The notes beneath the pieces are model-generated. The model was not told the DNA's origin, searched no databases, and saw only the letters and a program-made list of their open reading frames with translations. This document shows, in pieces, positions 32,264-41,304 of a stretch of 45,125 nt of DNA. The position numbers were made by a program, and so were the translations under genes. Source of the DNA: Myxococcota bacterium (lineage in GTDB: Bacteria > Myxococcota_A > Bradymonadia > UBA7976 > UBA1532). Position 1 is the first letter of the stretch; every line of letters starts with the position of its first letter. Where the stretch lies: positions 1 through 45,125 of the forward strand of contig JAKLJY010000059.1 in assembly GCA_023150895.1 (NCBI GenBank), written 5' to 3'.

Positions 32264-35230
32264 ATGCACGGATTCGATGTGCGCCTGCGGACACTGCTCG
32301 CCGCCGGGCTTCTGGCGGTCGTCGCGGGCGGATGCTCCGAGGCCGAGCCCGCCGAGGGCTCCGCCGCGGGCGGGGAAGCGGCCGGAGGACCCGATGCCGC
32401 GCCGGTCGCGGCGGGATGCGCGACGTACTGCGACGATGTGATGGCCGGGTGCACGGGGACGACAACCATCTACGCGGACCGCGAGACCTGTCTTGCCGCG
32501 TGCGCGAGTTTTCCAGCCACGGGCACCGAGGGCGACGCCGCGGGGGATACGCTTCAATGCCGGATGTATCACGCGACCGCGACAAAGAGTGATCCGGCGA
32601 TGCACTGCCCGCACGCGTCGCCCTCGGGCGGAGGTGTCTGTGGCGCGCCCTGCGAGGTGTATTGCCGCCTCATGGGGGCATCCTGCGGCGCGGCGGACGC
32701 GGGGGCCTGCCTCGCGGCGTGCGTGGCGCTGCCCGCCGACGCGCCCGCTGGAGCCGCGGAGGGCCACTCGGTCCAGTGCCGGATCAATCATGCGCTGAGT
32801 GCCGCGGCGGACGCGAGCCACTGCGCCCACGCGGCCCTCGACGGGGCCGGGGTCTGCGGTGCGGACGCCTGCGAGCCCTATTGTGATCTGGCGGAGCGGT
32901 TCTGCGTCGGGCAGAACGCCCTGTACCCCGACCGTGGCGCCTGCCTGGCGGCCTGCGCGGCGATGCCCCGCGACGGGGCGGCGGGAGCGCTCGACGGCGA
33001 CAGCGTGCAATGTCGCCTGACGCACCTCGCCGTCGCGGCGACCGGTGATCCGGCGCACTGTTCACACGGGGCCGCGTCCGGCGGCGGCGTCTGTGGTTCG
33101 CGCTGCGCAGCCTACTGCGATCAGGTCGGCGCTCACTGCCCGGCCCTCTACGCCGACCGCGGATCATGCCTCTCCACTTGCGCCGCCTTCCCCGAAGGCT
33201 CGGATTTCGCCGCCGGTGGCGACAGCGTCCAGTGTCGCACGATGCACGCCTCATATCCCGCGGCCGCGGATGCGGCCCATTGCGCGCACGCCGCACCCGA
33301 TGGCGGGGGGGTCTGCGCGGACGAACCTGCGCCGGCGCAGTCCATCACGGTGAGCGGCGAGGTGCATGAACTCGGCCGCCACCTCGCCAACAACCATGTG
33401 GGCGTCGGCGGGGCCTCCGTGGTCGCGCTCGGCGTCGTCCCGGCCGCCTCGACGCTGACGGCGGCCACCGCCGGCACGATCGGCAGCTATGCGCTCACGT
33501 TGCCTGCCAACGGGCAGGTCATCTTCCAGGTGAACAAGCCCGGCTACTATCCCACGAGCCAGGCGGCCACGCTCGGCAGCACGGACATCGCCGGATTCCA
33601 CCTCGTACTCGCCGAGCCGGCATGGCTCGACGCGGTCGCGACCTCGGCGGGCGTCGACCTCGCGACGGCGTTTCCGTGCGCGACCGCGGGCCTGCAGGCC
33701 GCGGGTCAGTGCGTCTACACGGCGATCATCGGGCGCCTGCTCGACGACGCCCGCAACGGCGCTCCGCAGCCCGTCGCGGGTGTCCCCGCCGGCGGCTTCA
33801 GGGTCCGGGGCGGCGCGGACGGGGCGGACTGGCATGTCATGGGTCCGGTCTTCCTGAACGCCGATGGATCGCCCGGGGCCGGTGTCACCGAGAGCACGGC
33901 CTCCGGCCTGTTCGTCGTGTTCGCCGAGATCCCGCAGATCGCGGCGGGATATGGTCAGGTCGCGCTCGAGGTCTCCGTCGAATGGTCGGGTGCCGAGGCG
34001 CGCTACTTCGGGCCGACGACGACGGCGATCTCCCGACCCGCCGGGGTCACCTGGCAGGATGTGAAGGAGACGGGCATCGCGTCGCCGGGGCCATCGACCG
34101 ACGTCAGCTTCGACGGGCAGGTCTACCCCCTGCTCCTCCCCGTCTCGGAGGGCGGTTTCGGCTGCCAGGGCTGTCACACCAGCCAGAGTGGGATGGCGCC
34201 GGCCGGGGGTCTCGACCTCTTCGGCGGCCCCGACGTCGCCTACGTCGCGCTCGATCCCGCCGGGCACCGGAGTCGTGTCAACCCCGACGACCCGGACGCC
34301 AGCCTGCTCCTGACGAAACCGCTGTTTTCGGCGGAAGGCGGCAACACGCACCCCATCTGGGCCTGGGCCAGCCGCGAAGACGGGGCGTACCAGATTGTCC
34401 GCCAGTGGATCGCGGAGGGGGGGCGGCGCGCCGTGGCCGCTCGGCCGGTCAGCTTCGTGGCGGAGATTCGTCCCTTGCTTGCCGGACCCCTGGGTTGCGC
34501 GGCCTGCCACTCGGGCGACGGGTTCGATGTGACGGGGAGCGCGGCGGCGCTCTATGCCGAGCTCGTCGAAGAAGCCGCCACCGATGCGGGTGGAACCGGA
34601 GAGGCCCGACGCATCAACCTGTCGGGACGGCCGGAGCGCAGCCTTCTCCTGACGAACCCCCTCTCCGGTGCGGACGAAGCCCATCCCCAGAAGCCGTTCT
34701 TCTCGACGGCCGATCCTCGCTATCAATTGCTCTACCGCTGGATCTCCGAGGGGTACCGGAACGACGGACTCTGCGAAGAATACTGCGATCAGATCCAGTC
34801 GCGCTGCACGGGTGATGCCGCGCAGTATGCCGACCGAGGGGACTGCCTTGCGGGCTGCGGACGCCTGCCAGCCACCGGGAACCCGGGCGACGCTGCCGGG
34901 AATACCGTGCAGTGCCGCCTCTTCCACGCGGGCATGGCCAACAACGATGAGCACTGCCACCACGCCGGCCTGTCCGGCGCCGACACCTGCGGGCGATCGT
35001 GCGAGGTCTACTGTCACGTCATCCAGCAAACCTGCCGGGGGGGCGATGCCCAGTACGACTCGCTCGGCGAGTGCCTGTCGGCGTGTAACGGGCTCGCCAC
35101 GGGCCGGCGGCCCGGCGAACTCTCCGGGAACACCGTCCAGTGCCGCCTGACGCACTTGCGCTACACGGTCGGAGATCCCTCGACGCACTGCCCACATGCG
35201 GGCCCGACGGGCGCCGGTGCCTGCGAGTGA
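32264..35230 (+). CDS. Lipoprotein with six copies of a Cys/His repeat flanking two heme modules
   Basis: A 988-residue lipoprotein (lipobox VAGGC, Cys24). Four Cys/His repeats occupy about 52-126, 130-198, 203-267 and 271-331, and two more about 836-908 and 910-988. The repeat pattern is C-x2-YC-x6-C, Y-x-DR-x2-CL-x2-C, G-x-SVQCR-x2-H, D-x2-HC-x-HA and G-x-G-x-CG. The middle holds a carboxypeptidase-regulatory-like beta domain (about 340-430), a beta-rich region, and two cytochrome modules with CQGCH and CAACH. Similar repeats occur in other Myxococcota proteins but I know no name. The invariant His residues suggest metal binding. It starts 24 bases after the decaheme gene, behind GGGGGAG, so both are probably co-transcribed. 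Confidence 0.82.
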   Translation: MHGFDVRLRTLLAAGLLAVVAGGCSEAEPAEGSAAGGEAAGGPDAAPVAAGCATYCDDVMAGCTGTTTIYADRETCLAACASFPATGTEGDAAGDTLQCRMYHATATKSDPAMHCPHASPSGGGVCGAPCEVYCRLMGASCGAADAGACLAACVALPADAPAGAAEGHSVQCRINHALSAAADASHCAHAALDGAGVCGADACEPYCDLAERFCVGQNALYPDRGACLAACAAMPRDGAAGALDGDSVQCRLTHLAVAATGDPAHCSHGAASGGGVCGSRCAAYCDQVGAHCPALYADRGSCLSTCAAFPEGSDFAAGGDSVQCRTMHASYPAAADAAHCAHAAPDGGGVCADEPAPAQSITVSGEVHELGRHLANNHVGVGGASVVALGVVPAASTLTAATAGTIGSYALTLPANGQVIFQVNKPGYYPTSQAATLGSTDIAGFHLVLAEPAWLDAVATSAGVDLATAFPCATAGLQAAGQCVYTAIIGRLLDDARNGAPQPVAGVPAGGFRVRGGADGADWHVMGPVFLNADGSPGAGVTESTASGLFVVFAEIPQIAAGYGQVALEVSVEWSGAEARYFGPTTTAISRPAGVTWQDVKETGIASPGPSTDVSFDGQVYPLLLPVSEGGFGCQGCHTSQSGMAPAGGLDLFGGPDVAYVALDPAGHRSRVNPDDPDASLLLTKPLFSAEGGNTHPIWAWASREDGAYQIVRQWIAEGGRRAVAARPVSFVAEIRPLLAGPLGCAACHSGDGFDVTGSAAALYAELVEEAATDAGGTGEARRINLSGRPERSLLLTNPLSGADEAHPQKPFFSTADPRYQLLYRWISEGYRNDGLCEEYCDQIQSRCTGDAAQYADRGDCLAGCGRLPATGNPGDAAGNTVQCRLFHAGMANNDEHCHHAGLSGADTCGRSCEVYCHVIQQTCRGGDAQYDSLGECLSACNGLATGRRPGELSGNTVQCRLTHLRYTVGDPSTHCPHAGPTGAGACE

Positions 35231-35261
35231 GGCCAAACCGTCGGGTCGTTCGTCCGAGGTC

Positions 35262-35291
35262 TTGAAATCGATTTTCAACCGACTGTAGTAT
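35262..35291 (+). promoter_or_regulatory. Promoter overlapped by Fur-like inverted repeat before second redox operon
   Basis: TTGAAATCGATTTTCAA (35262-35278) has perfect 6-base arms. Its inner 15 bases match TGATAAT-N-ATTATCA at 11 of 14 positions. The left arm TTGAAA also serves as -35 (5 of 6), with TAGTAT (35286-35291, 4 of 6) as -10 after 18 bases. A regulator bound here would block the promoter. The next ATG is at 35319. Confidence 0.5.
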
Positions 35292-35318
35292 CCGCAGAGT
35301 TCGTCTGCTGGAATCGTC

Positions 35319-38306
35319 ATGTTTGACCGGTCGTCCGCGCGATGCTGCACGCAGGCCGCCCTCCTGGTGGCGGGGTCGCTGCCGGCGTGCGACGCGGCCG
35401 AATCGACGGCCCTGGAACGCGAAACCCTGCGCCTGGTCGAGCGCCGATGCGCGTCGAGCGACTGCCATGGCGTCGAGAGCGGAGCGGTGCCGACGGGGGT
35501 GGACACGTCGGCCTGGCTGACGTTCGATGTTCTCCGCGATGGCCGCATCGCCGAACCCGCCGACGCGCTCGCCGCGTTGCGCCGCAAGGTGAACTCCGGC
35601 GAGGACCCGGCGTTCTCGACGCTCTTGCGCAAGACGCTGCCCCTCTCGCAGGGCGGGCTGCCCCATGACCGCGGCCCCATCTTCGCCTCGCGGGGCGATC
35701 CGGCCTATCGCCGCCTCGAGGCATTCGCCATCGCGACCGAGGGCACGGAGGGGGACGACGAGCCGCCGCTGAACGACCTCGAGAGGCAGTTCGGCGAGAC
35801 GGTTCACCCGATCCTGACCTTGCGAGGCTGCTCGACCGCCACCTGCCACGGTCCCCGGAACTTCGGCACGGGGGCGTTTCACCCGCCGCCGCTGCCCGGC
35901 CGGACGGACGTGCCACGCGCGGAGCTGCGGGCCGCCTATCGCGAGGCGCGCCGCAACCTGACGCTCTGGGGGGCCCCGCGCCGGGCCCGCCTGCTGGCCA
36001 AGATCACGCCGCTCGAGGCCGGGGGCATCCCGCACAAGGGCGGCAACGACGTCTTCCTGGCGGCGACGACGGAGCGCGGCGCGGCGGTCGAGTCCGCGCC
36101 CGAGGTCTCGGCCATCCTGGCCTGGCAGGACGCCGAGCGACGCGCCGCGCTGGGAGCGGCGGCCGAGCGCGCGGGCGTCGCACGGGCGATCATCTTCGTG
36201 GGGGGACCGCTGGCCCCGGCCGGTCCGTTCGAGCGGCCGCCGTTCACCCCGGGGACGGATCTGTATCGCCTCGATCCGCCCTTCGGCGCGAGCCCGCCGG
36301 TGAACCTGACGGCGGGCCTGCACGACGGGCCGGTGGACATCCGCGATCCGGCGGTGTCACACGATGGCAAGCAGCTCGTCTTCACCCTGCGGCGGTCGGC
36401 GGACGACGCCCCGAATCTCTACCTGATGGGGATCGACGGGCGTGGCGTCCGCGCGCTGACGCAGGATACGGCATGGCAGGGCGGCGGGCGGCGCGAACCC
36501 ATGCATCATGCGTCGCCGGTCTTCGGGCCCGCGGGGGGGCACCGCGGTGGCGAACCCCGTATCTACTTCTCGTCGACGCTCGCGGATGAGCCCTCGGACG
36601 ACGCCCTGCTCCCCAACGCCGATCTGTACGCGGTCCGCCTCGACGGCAGCGGTCTCGAGCGTCTGACGTTTACGAACGTGCCCGAAATCGAGCCGACCTT
36701 CCTGTCCGTCGGAGAATTCGCCGGAACCATGGCCTACACCATCCGCCGGGCGGTCACGGGGGGCGAGAAGGGCGTCGTCTTTCGTTTCCCCATCGACCAC
36801 GACGCGAAGCAGCACCTCCAGCCGGAGGCGCATCCGCACTTCGGCATGAGCGAGCCCCCCGCCGTCTTCTACCGACTCCGCGAGCTGCCCGATGGCCGAT
36901 CGGTCGTGACGCTGCTCGACGCGGGCAACGTCTGGCGCGCCGGGCCCGTCGGCCTGCTTGAGCGCCAGTTCGGCGTCGACCTGCCACCCTCGACGAGCGC
37001 TCGCGCGACGTTGCCGGGTTTTCGGCACGCGCTGACGACACTCATTCCGGGTGTCCCGCGCGCGGGGCTCGCCCCGGCGGGTGCCTTCCGGGACCCGACG
37101 CCCCTCCCGGACGGTCGCGTGCTTGTGGCGCGCACCGAAGGCGCGCTGAATCTCGACCGGCCCGTTGCGCCCCCACCCTTTGCGCTCGCCGTCCTGACGC
37201 TCGGCGTCGACCGGGGAACGCAGCGGCCGACCCTCGACGCCGTCGAGACGCTCTTTGCCGATCCTTCGGTGTCGGTGTCCCAGCCGGTGGCCGTCTATGT
37301 CCGCCCGCCGGAGGACGAGAATCACGACCGGGCCTATGTCGAGGACGCTTCGGTGCCGGCGACCCTCTTGCACAGCGGAGTCCCCGTGATCGACGCGCTG
37401 CTCGGGCGCCTGACCCCGGACGGCCCGCGCGCGGTCCCGGATGACCTCGTCGCCCTGCGGGCCCTGTCTCCCCTCTCGGCCCTTGGCCCGGTCGACCAGA
37501 CGCGCGTCCCCGTAGCCGAGCTGCGTCACGAACACCCCGCCGCGACGCGGGCCTCCTTGACCGGTCACATGCCGCTCTTTCAGGCGGCCGAGTGGCCGAT
37601 TGCTCCCGATGGCAGCGTGGCAGCCCTGCTCACGCCGCGCATGCCCTTGCGCTTCGTGGCCATCGCCGCCGATGGTCTCGCGACGCGCAACCCGCATCAC
37701 CACTGGTATGCCATGAAACCCGGCGAACGCTTCCCCGTCGGCATCCCGGAGGGGGCGTTCCCCGCGCGGTGTGCGGGCTGCCACGGCGCCATGGATGGCC
37801 TGCCCGGCTCGGTCTTCCGGCCGGAGGTGGACGTGGTGACCGGGGCATCGGTGACGGAGGCCCGCTTCGAATATGGGGATCGCCGCCGCCCCCGGGACCT
37901 CCCCGGGATGCCCGCTGACGCCCGCGTTTTCGTGGACTTCGTAACGGACGTCGTGCCGGTCCTGAACACGGCGTGCATCTCGTGTCATGGCGCCGAGACG
38001 CCCGCCGGTGGGCTGTCTCTGACGGATCGACCGACGCTGCACTATGTCGACGCCTACGAGAGTCTGCTCGGGCCCGGCGAGGGATCAGCCGGCGGGTTCC
38101 GGTACGTCGATGCCCGAGGTCACAGCGCACGCGCTTCCTATCTGGTCGAGAAGCTTCTCGGGCGCGAACTCGATGCACCTCGGGCCGTCTCGTCTCCCTG
38201 CCCGCCGGCGGGCGCGACGGCGCTCGCCGAGACGCAGGTGGAGATGATCGTTCGCTGGGTCGAGCTGGGCGCGGCGTTTCGGGGCCGACCGGAGACGGTG
38301 CGATGA
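35319..38306 (+). CDS. Tetraheme beta-propeller lipoprotein, paralogue 2
   Basis: A 995-residue lipoprotein (lipobox GSLPAC, Cys24) and full-length paralogue of the gene at 23830. It keeps the same heme order: two CX4CH sites (CASSDCH at 44-50, and CSTATCH), then a PD40-like propeller (SHDGKQLVFTLRRSADDAPN), then two CxxCH sites (CAGCH and CISCH). Shared landmarks include EDPAFSTLLRK, LPDGR, the segment preceding a late His-His-x-W-Y, and D838-VVTGAS844-VT. Sequence identity is only moderate, so the duplication is old or one copy was acquired. It is the first gene of a seven-gene chain with overlapping starts and stops. Confidence 0.85.
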   Translation: MFDRSSARCCTQAALLVAGSLPACDAAESTALERETLRLVERRCASSDCHGVESGAVPTGVDTSAWLTFDVLRDGRIAEPADALAALRRKVNSGEDPAFSTLLRKTLPLSQGGLPHDRGPIFASRGDPAYRRLEAFAIATEGTEGDDEPPLNDLERQFGETVHPILTLRGCSTATCHGPRNFGTGAFHPPPLPGRTDVPRAELRAAYREARRNLTLWGAPRRARLLAKITPLEAGGIPHKGGNDVFLAATTERGAAVESAPEVSAILAWQDAERRAALGAAAERAGVARAIIFVGGPLAPAGPFERPPFTPGTDLYRLDPPFGASPPVNLTAGLHDGPVDIRDPAVSHDGKQLVFTLRRSADDAPNLYLMGIDGRGVRALTQDTAWQGGGRREPMHHASPVFGPAGGHRGGEPRIYFSSTLADEPSDDALLPNADLYAVRLDGSGLERLTFTNVPEIEPTFLSVGEFAGTMAYTIRRAVTGGEKGVVFRFPIDHDAKQHLQPEAHPHFGMSEPPAVFYRLRELPDGRSVVTLLDAGNVWRAGPVGLLERQFGVDLPPSTSARATLPGFRHALTTLIPGVPRAGLAPAGAFRDPTPLPDGRVLVARTEGALNLDRPVAPPPFALAVLTLGVDRGTQRPTLDAVETLFADPSVSVSQPVAVYVRPPEDENHDRAYVEDASVPATLLHSGVPVIDALLGRLTPDGPRAVPDDLVALRALSPLSALGPVDQTRVPVAELRHEHPAATRASLTGHMPLFQAAEWPIAPDGSVAALLTPRMPLRFVAIAADGLATRNPHHHWYAMKPGERFPVGIPEGAFPARCAGCHGAMDGLPGSVFRPEVDVVTGASVTEARFEYGDRRRPRDLPGMPADARVFVDFVTDVVPVLNTACISCHGAETPAGGLSLTDRPTLHYVDAYESLLGPGEGSAGGFRYVDARGHSARASYLVEKLLGRELDAPRAVSSPCPPAGATALAETQVEMIVRWVELGAAFRGRPETVR

Positions 38307-38755
38307 GCCGGCGCACGTGGCCATCGGCTCGCGCCGCCTCCCTGCTGCTGCCGCTCGGGTACCTCGTCGCCTGTCAGGGGCCGGCGCCAGGGCTCGATGT
38401 GTTCGCCGGTGTGCCCGATCCCGTCCGTTTCGACACACTGGCAGCGCCGATTCTCGAGCGGCGCTGCGCGGACGTGGGGTGTCACGGCGGAGACACGCGC
38501 CCTTATGCGCTCTATGCGGTGCGGCGCCATCGACAGGATCCGGCCGATGCGTTTCGTGCCACGCCCCTGACGCTCGACGAGCGGACGGCCAACCGCGTTT
38601 CGGCGGCGGGTTTCGTCGACGCGACGGACCCCGTGGACACGATACTCCTGAAAAAGGCCCTCGGCGCACTGGCCCATGGCGGGGGCGCGGTGTTTCAGCA
38701 CGCGTCAGACCCCGAAATGATGACCTTGCGCCGGGCGCTGGAGCGGTTGCCATGA
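38303..38755 (+). CDS. Small monoheme lipoprotein (CX4CH), paralogue of the gene at 23369
   Basis: A 150-residue lipoprotein with lipobox YLVAC (Cys24) and one CX4CH site (CADVGCHGG). It aligns with the small protein of the first cluster through LAAPILERRC, RPYALYAVRRHRQDPA, TPLT and LAHGGGAVF. ATGA overlaps join it to the tetraheme gene before it and the propeller gene after it. The tetraheme-monoheme gene order is therefore the same in both clusters. Confidence 0.82.
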   Translation: MSRRTWPSARAASLLLPLGYLVACQGPAPGLDVFAGVPDPVRFDTLAAPILERRCADVGCHGGDTRPYALYAVRRHRQDPADAFRATPLTLDERTANRVSAAGFVDATDPVDTILLKKALGALAHGGGAVFQHASDPEMMTLRRALERLP

Positions 38756-41304
38756 GGTGGTGGCCCGCCCGCGTGGTGGCGGGTTTCGCGTGTGCGCTCG
38801 GTGCGTGCGGGGCCGAGGAGTCTCCACCCATGCGCACGCTGCCGGTGGAGCCGAACCCGCTCTCTGCGGACGACCCGTTCAACACGCCGCAACCGAGGCG
38901 CGAGAGACCGCGGCAGGTTTGCGCCCACGGCGAGCGGGCGATCGTCACCCTGTCCGGCACGGACGACGAACCCGGAACGCGGGTGGCGCTCGTCGAACTC
39001 CCCGCCCCCCCGGGCACGCCGCGTGTCGTGCGCACGCTCGAACTCGGCGCCTCGCCCTGGGGGTGCGCCATCGACCCGACGGGGCAGGTCGCGATCGTGA
39101 CGTTGCGCATCTCTGATCGGGCCCTGGTGCTCGACTTTGCCGGTGGCGAGGTCCTCGAGCGCGTCCCCGTGCCCTACTACACGGAGTCCGTCCTCTTCGC
39201 GCCGGACGGGGGCCGCGTCTATTTCACGAACCGCTGGAAGGACGCCGTGCTGGCCTGGGACCTCGACCCCGGCGATGTCTTCGCCCTGCGCGGGACGAAC
39301 TACGCGGGCCGAAGCGACGAGGCGCCCATGGGGACGCCGGTGGGTGACAACCCGGGGCCGATGGCGCTGTCCGCGGATGGCCGACGCCTCTTCGTCGGCT
39401 CGGTGGGCGGGATGTCGGTCGCTGTACTCGACGCCCGAACGCTCGATCTCATCGACACTGACGACGATCCCGCGACAACGACGCCGGGCGCGCCTGCGGG
39501 GGTGACCCACATCGAGGTGCGTTCGCCGGTCGGCGGTCTCGCCATGCTCGATCCGTACCTGTTCATCGCGGACATCGGGCGCGGCACGGGCAGCGAAGCG
39601 GCCGCCGGTCGGGACCTCGACGGCGACGGTGAGCCCGGCGATGGCACGGCGAACGTGGTGTTCCAGGACCTTCAGAACGAGATTGGCGTCGTCGACACAC
39701 GGACGTACCGCGAGCGCCACCGCTACACCTCGGACACGATCTGCTGCCGTGACTTCCGCGACGTCGACCCGGACCGACCGGCAGCCGGCCTGGAACTCCC
39801 GGCGCCGGACACCTGGCCTCCGGAGACCGTGGCGCGCCTGCCACCCCGCGCGTCCTGGATCGTGGCGGGCGCGCTGCCCGAGGCGATGGTGGCCTTCGCG
39901 GAGGGCCCGTCGGCGAGATCCGCCGGGCGGCTTGGTCAGCTCTATGTGGCCTACGCGGGCAGCAACGAAGTGCAGGGGTTCGATGTCGACGACTCGGGGG
40001 GCCTGCGCCCGCGCGCGGCCGCCGGTGAGCTGTTCCGCACCGGGATGAACCCCCGCTCGTTGGCGCTCGTCGCGGGCCCGCATCCCCGATTGGTGACGGC
40101 CGACCGCCTCGCCGACGGCCTCACCCTCATCGATCCGCAGGCGCCCCCGGGCTCGGAGCGCCGCTTGTCCCTTGCACCGCCCGGCGTGCCGGCCTTCCCG
40201 GCGACGGACGCCGAGCTCGGCGAGGCAATCAACGACATGACGGCCGCGTTCACCATCGACGGCGATCAGACCTGCGCACACTGCCACCGGGACAGCGGCG
40301 CCATCGGTCGTGCCGTCGTCATGCCATTGCAGACGGATCGGCGCTGGAGCGCGCGTAACATCATGGCGCAGCGCGGGCTCGCCGACACGCGTCCGTGGTT
40401 CTTCGAATCGGCGATGAACGAGGCCAACTTCTTTCCCGTCCTCAACGAATTCGCGCGTCGCGAGAATTTCTGCTGCGAGCGGCTCGACCCCCGCATCTGG
40501 ACTGCGCTTCCGGCGCTCGAGGCCTGTCTCGAGGCGCCCGATGCACCGGGGTGCGAGGCGGTGCTCGACTGCGAGCACGCGCCACCGGAGACGTGCGCGT
40601 CGCTGCCCTATGGTGGCGGGGCGTCGCTGCGTCGTCGCGATCACATGCTCGACGCGGCGCAAGCGTTGTTGGGCCGGCGCGAGACCTTCGGGGACGCGCT
40701 GTACGAGGTCGGCCTCGACGGGACGCGGCAGCCGATTCCGCTCGATTTCGAGGGCGTGACCCGCGCGGTCGGTCTGTTCATGCTGCGGACGCCCCGCCTG
40801 CCGCCCAACCCCAACCGGGCCCTCGAACTGCCGTCGGCGCGGCGCGGGCGACTTCTCTACGAAGATCCCACGGTCGGCTGTGCACTCTGTCACCCGCTCC
40901 CGACGACGACCACGTCCGGGCCGCCAGGTGCGTACTCCCCGGCGGGGATGCCCGTGCGGTTTCCGCCCGTGATCTCGCCCGAGCGAACCCCCGAGGAATC
41001 CGACGCCTTGCACGTGACGGCGGGGTTCATCTCCACGTTCCCGGAGACGCGGCAGAGCCCCGCGGGCCTTCACATGGGGGCCACGCCCCTGCGCGGCCTC
41101 TGGGATCGACCGCAGCGCGGACTCCTTCATGACGGCCGGGCCGCTTCCCTGCGCGAGGTTCTTTGCCCGCCCGGGCACCCGGCGTTGCTGCCCGGTGAGA
41201 CGGGCCACAACGAGCGCGACGGCGTGGTGGACACGCACGGTGGCACCAGCCTGCTCGACTCACATCAACTCGACGATCTCATGCACTTCGTGAGGACCCT
41301 GTGA
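38752..41304 (+). CDS. Beta-propeller / MauG-like di-heme lipoprotein
   Basis: An 850-residue lipoprotein (lipobox LGAC, Cys19). The first about 480 residues form a YVTN-like beta-propeller (SPWGCAIDPTGQVAIVTLRI, VLFAPDGGRVYFTNRWKDAV, GPMALSADGRRLFVGSVGG). The rest resembles di-heme cytochrome c peroxidase/MauG proteins, with two CxxCH (CAHCH and CALCH) and the late motif RGLLHDGRAASLREV. Propeller-peroxidase fusions of this kind occur in extracytoplasmic redox systems. Several extra Cys (CCRD, CCER, CEAVLDCEH) are probably disulfides. It overlaps both neighbours by 4 bases. It occupies the place that the di-heme oxidoreductase holds in the first cluster. Confidence 0.83.
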   Translation: MRWWPARVVAGFACALGACGAEESPPMRTLPVEPNPLSADDPFNTPQPRRERPRQVCAHGERAIVTLSGTDDEPGTRVALVELPAPPGTPRVVRTLELGASPWGCAIDPTGQVAIVTLRISDRALVLDFAGGEVLERVPVPYYTESVLFAPDGGRVYFTNRWKDAVLAWDLDPGDVFALRGTNYAGRSDEAPMGTPVGDNPGPMALSADGRRLFVGSVGGMSVAVLDARTLDLIDTDDDPATTTPGAPAGVTHIEVRSPVGGLAMLDPYLFIADIGRGTGSEAAAGRDLDGDGEPGDGTANVVFQDLQNEIGVVDTRTYRERHRYTSDTICCRDFRDVDPDRPAAGLELPAPDTWPPETVARLPPRASWIVAGALPEAMVAFAEGPSARSAGRLGQLYVAYAGSNEVQGFDVDDSGGLRPRAAAGELFRTGMNPRSLALVAGPHPRLVTADRLADGLTLIDPQAPPGSERRLSLAPPGVPAFPATDAELGEAINDMTAAFTIDGDQTCAHCHRDSGAIGRAVVMPLQTDRRWSARNIMAQRGLADTRPWFFESAMNEANFFPVLNEFARRENFCCERLDPRIWTALPALEACLEAPDAPGCEAVLDCEHAPPETCASLPYGGGASLRRRDHMLDAAQALLGRRETFGDALYEVGLDGTRQPIPLDFEGVTRAVGLFMLRTPRLPPNPNRALELPSARRGRLLYEDPTVGCALCHPLPTTTTSGPPGAYSPAGMPVRFPPVISPERTPEESDALHVTAGFISTFPETRQSPAGLHMGATPLRGLWDRPQRGLLHDGRAASLREVLCPPGHPALLPGETGHNERDGVVDTHGGTSLLDSHQLDDLMHFVRTL

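Noticed and set aside
33364-33600. Possible sortase or flavinylation motif in the Cys/His repeat protein (ATLGSTDIAG)
   Set aside because: It lacks the Dxx(S/T)GA(T/S) pattern and lies in a carboxypeptidase-regulatory-like domain.
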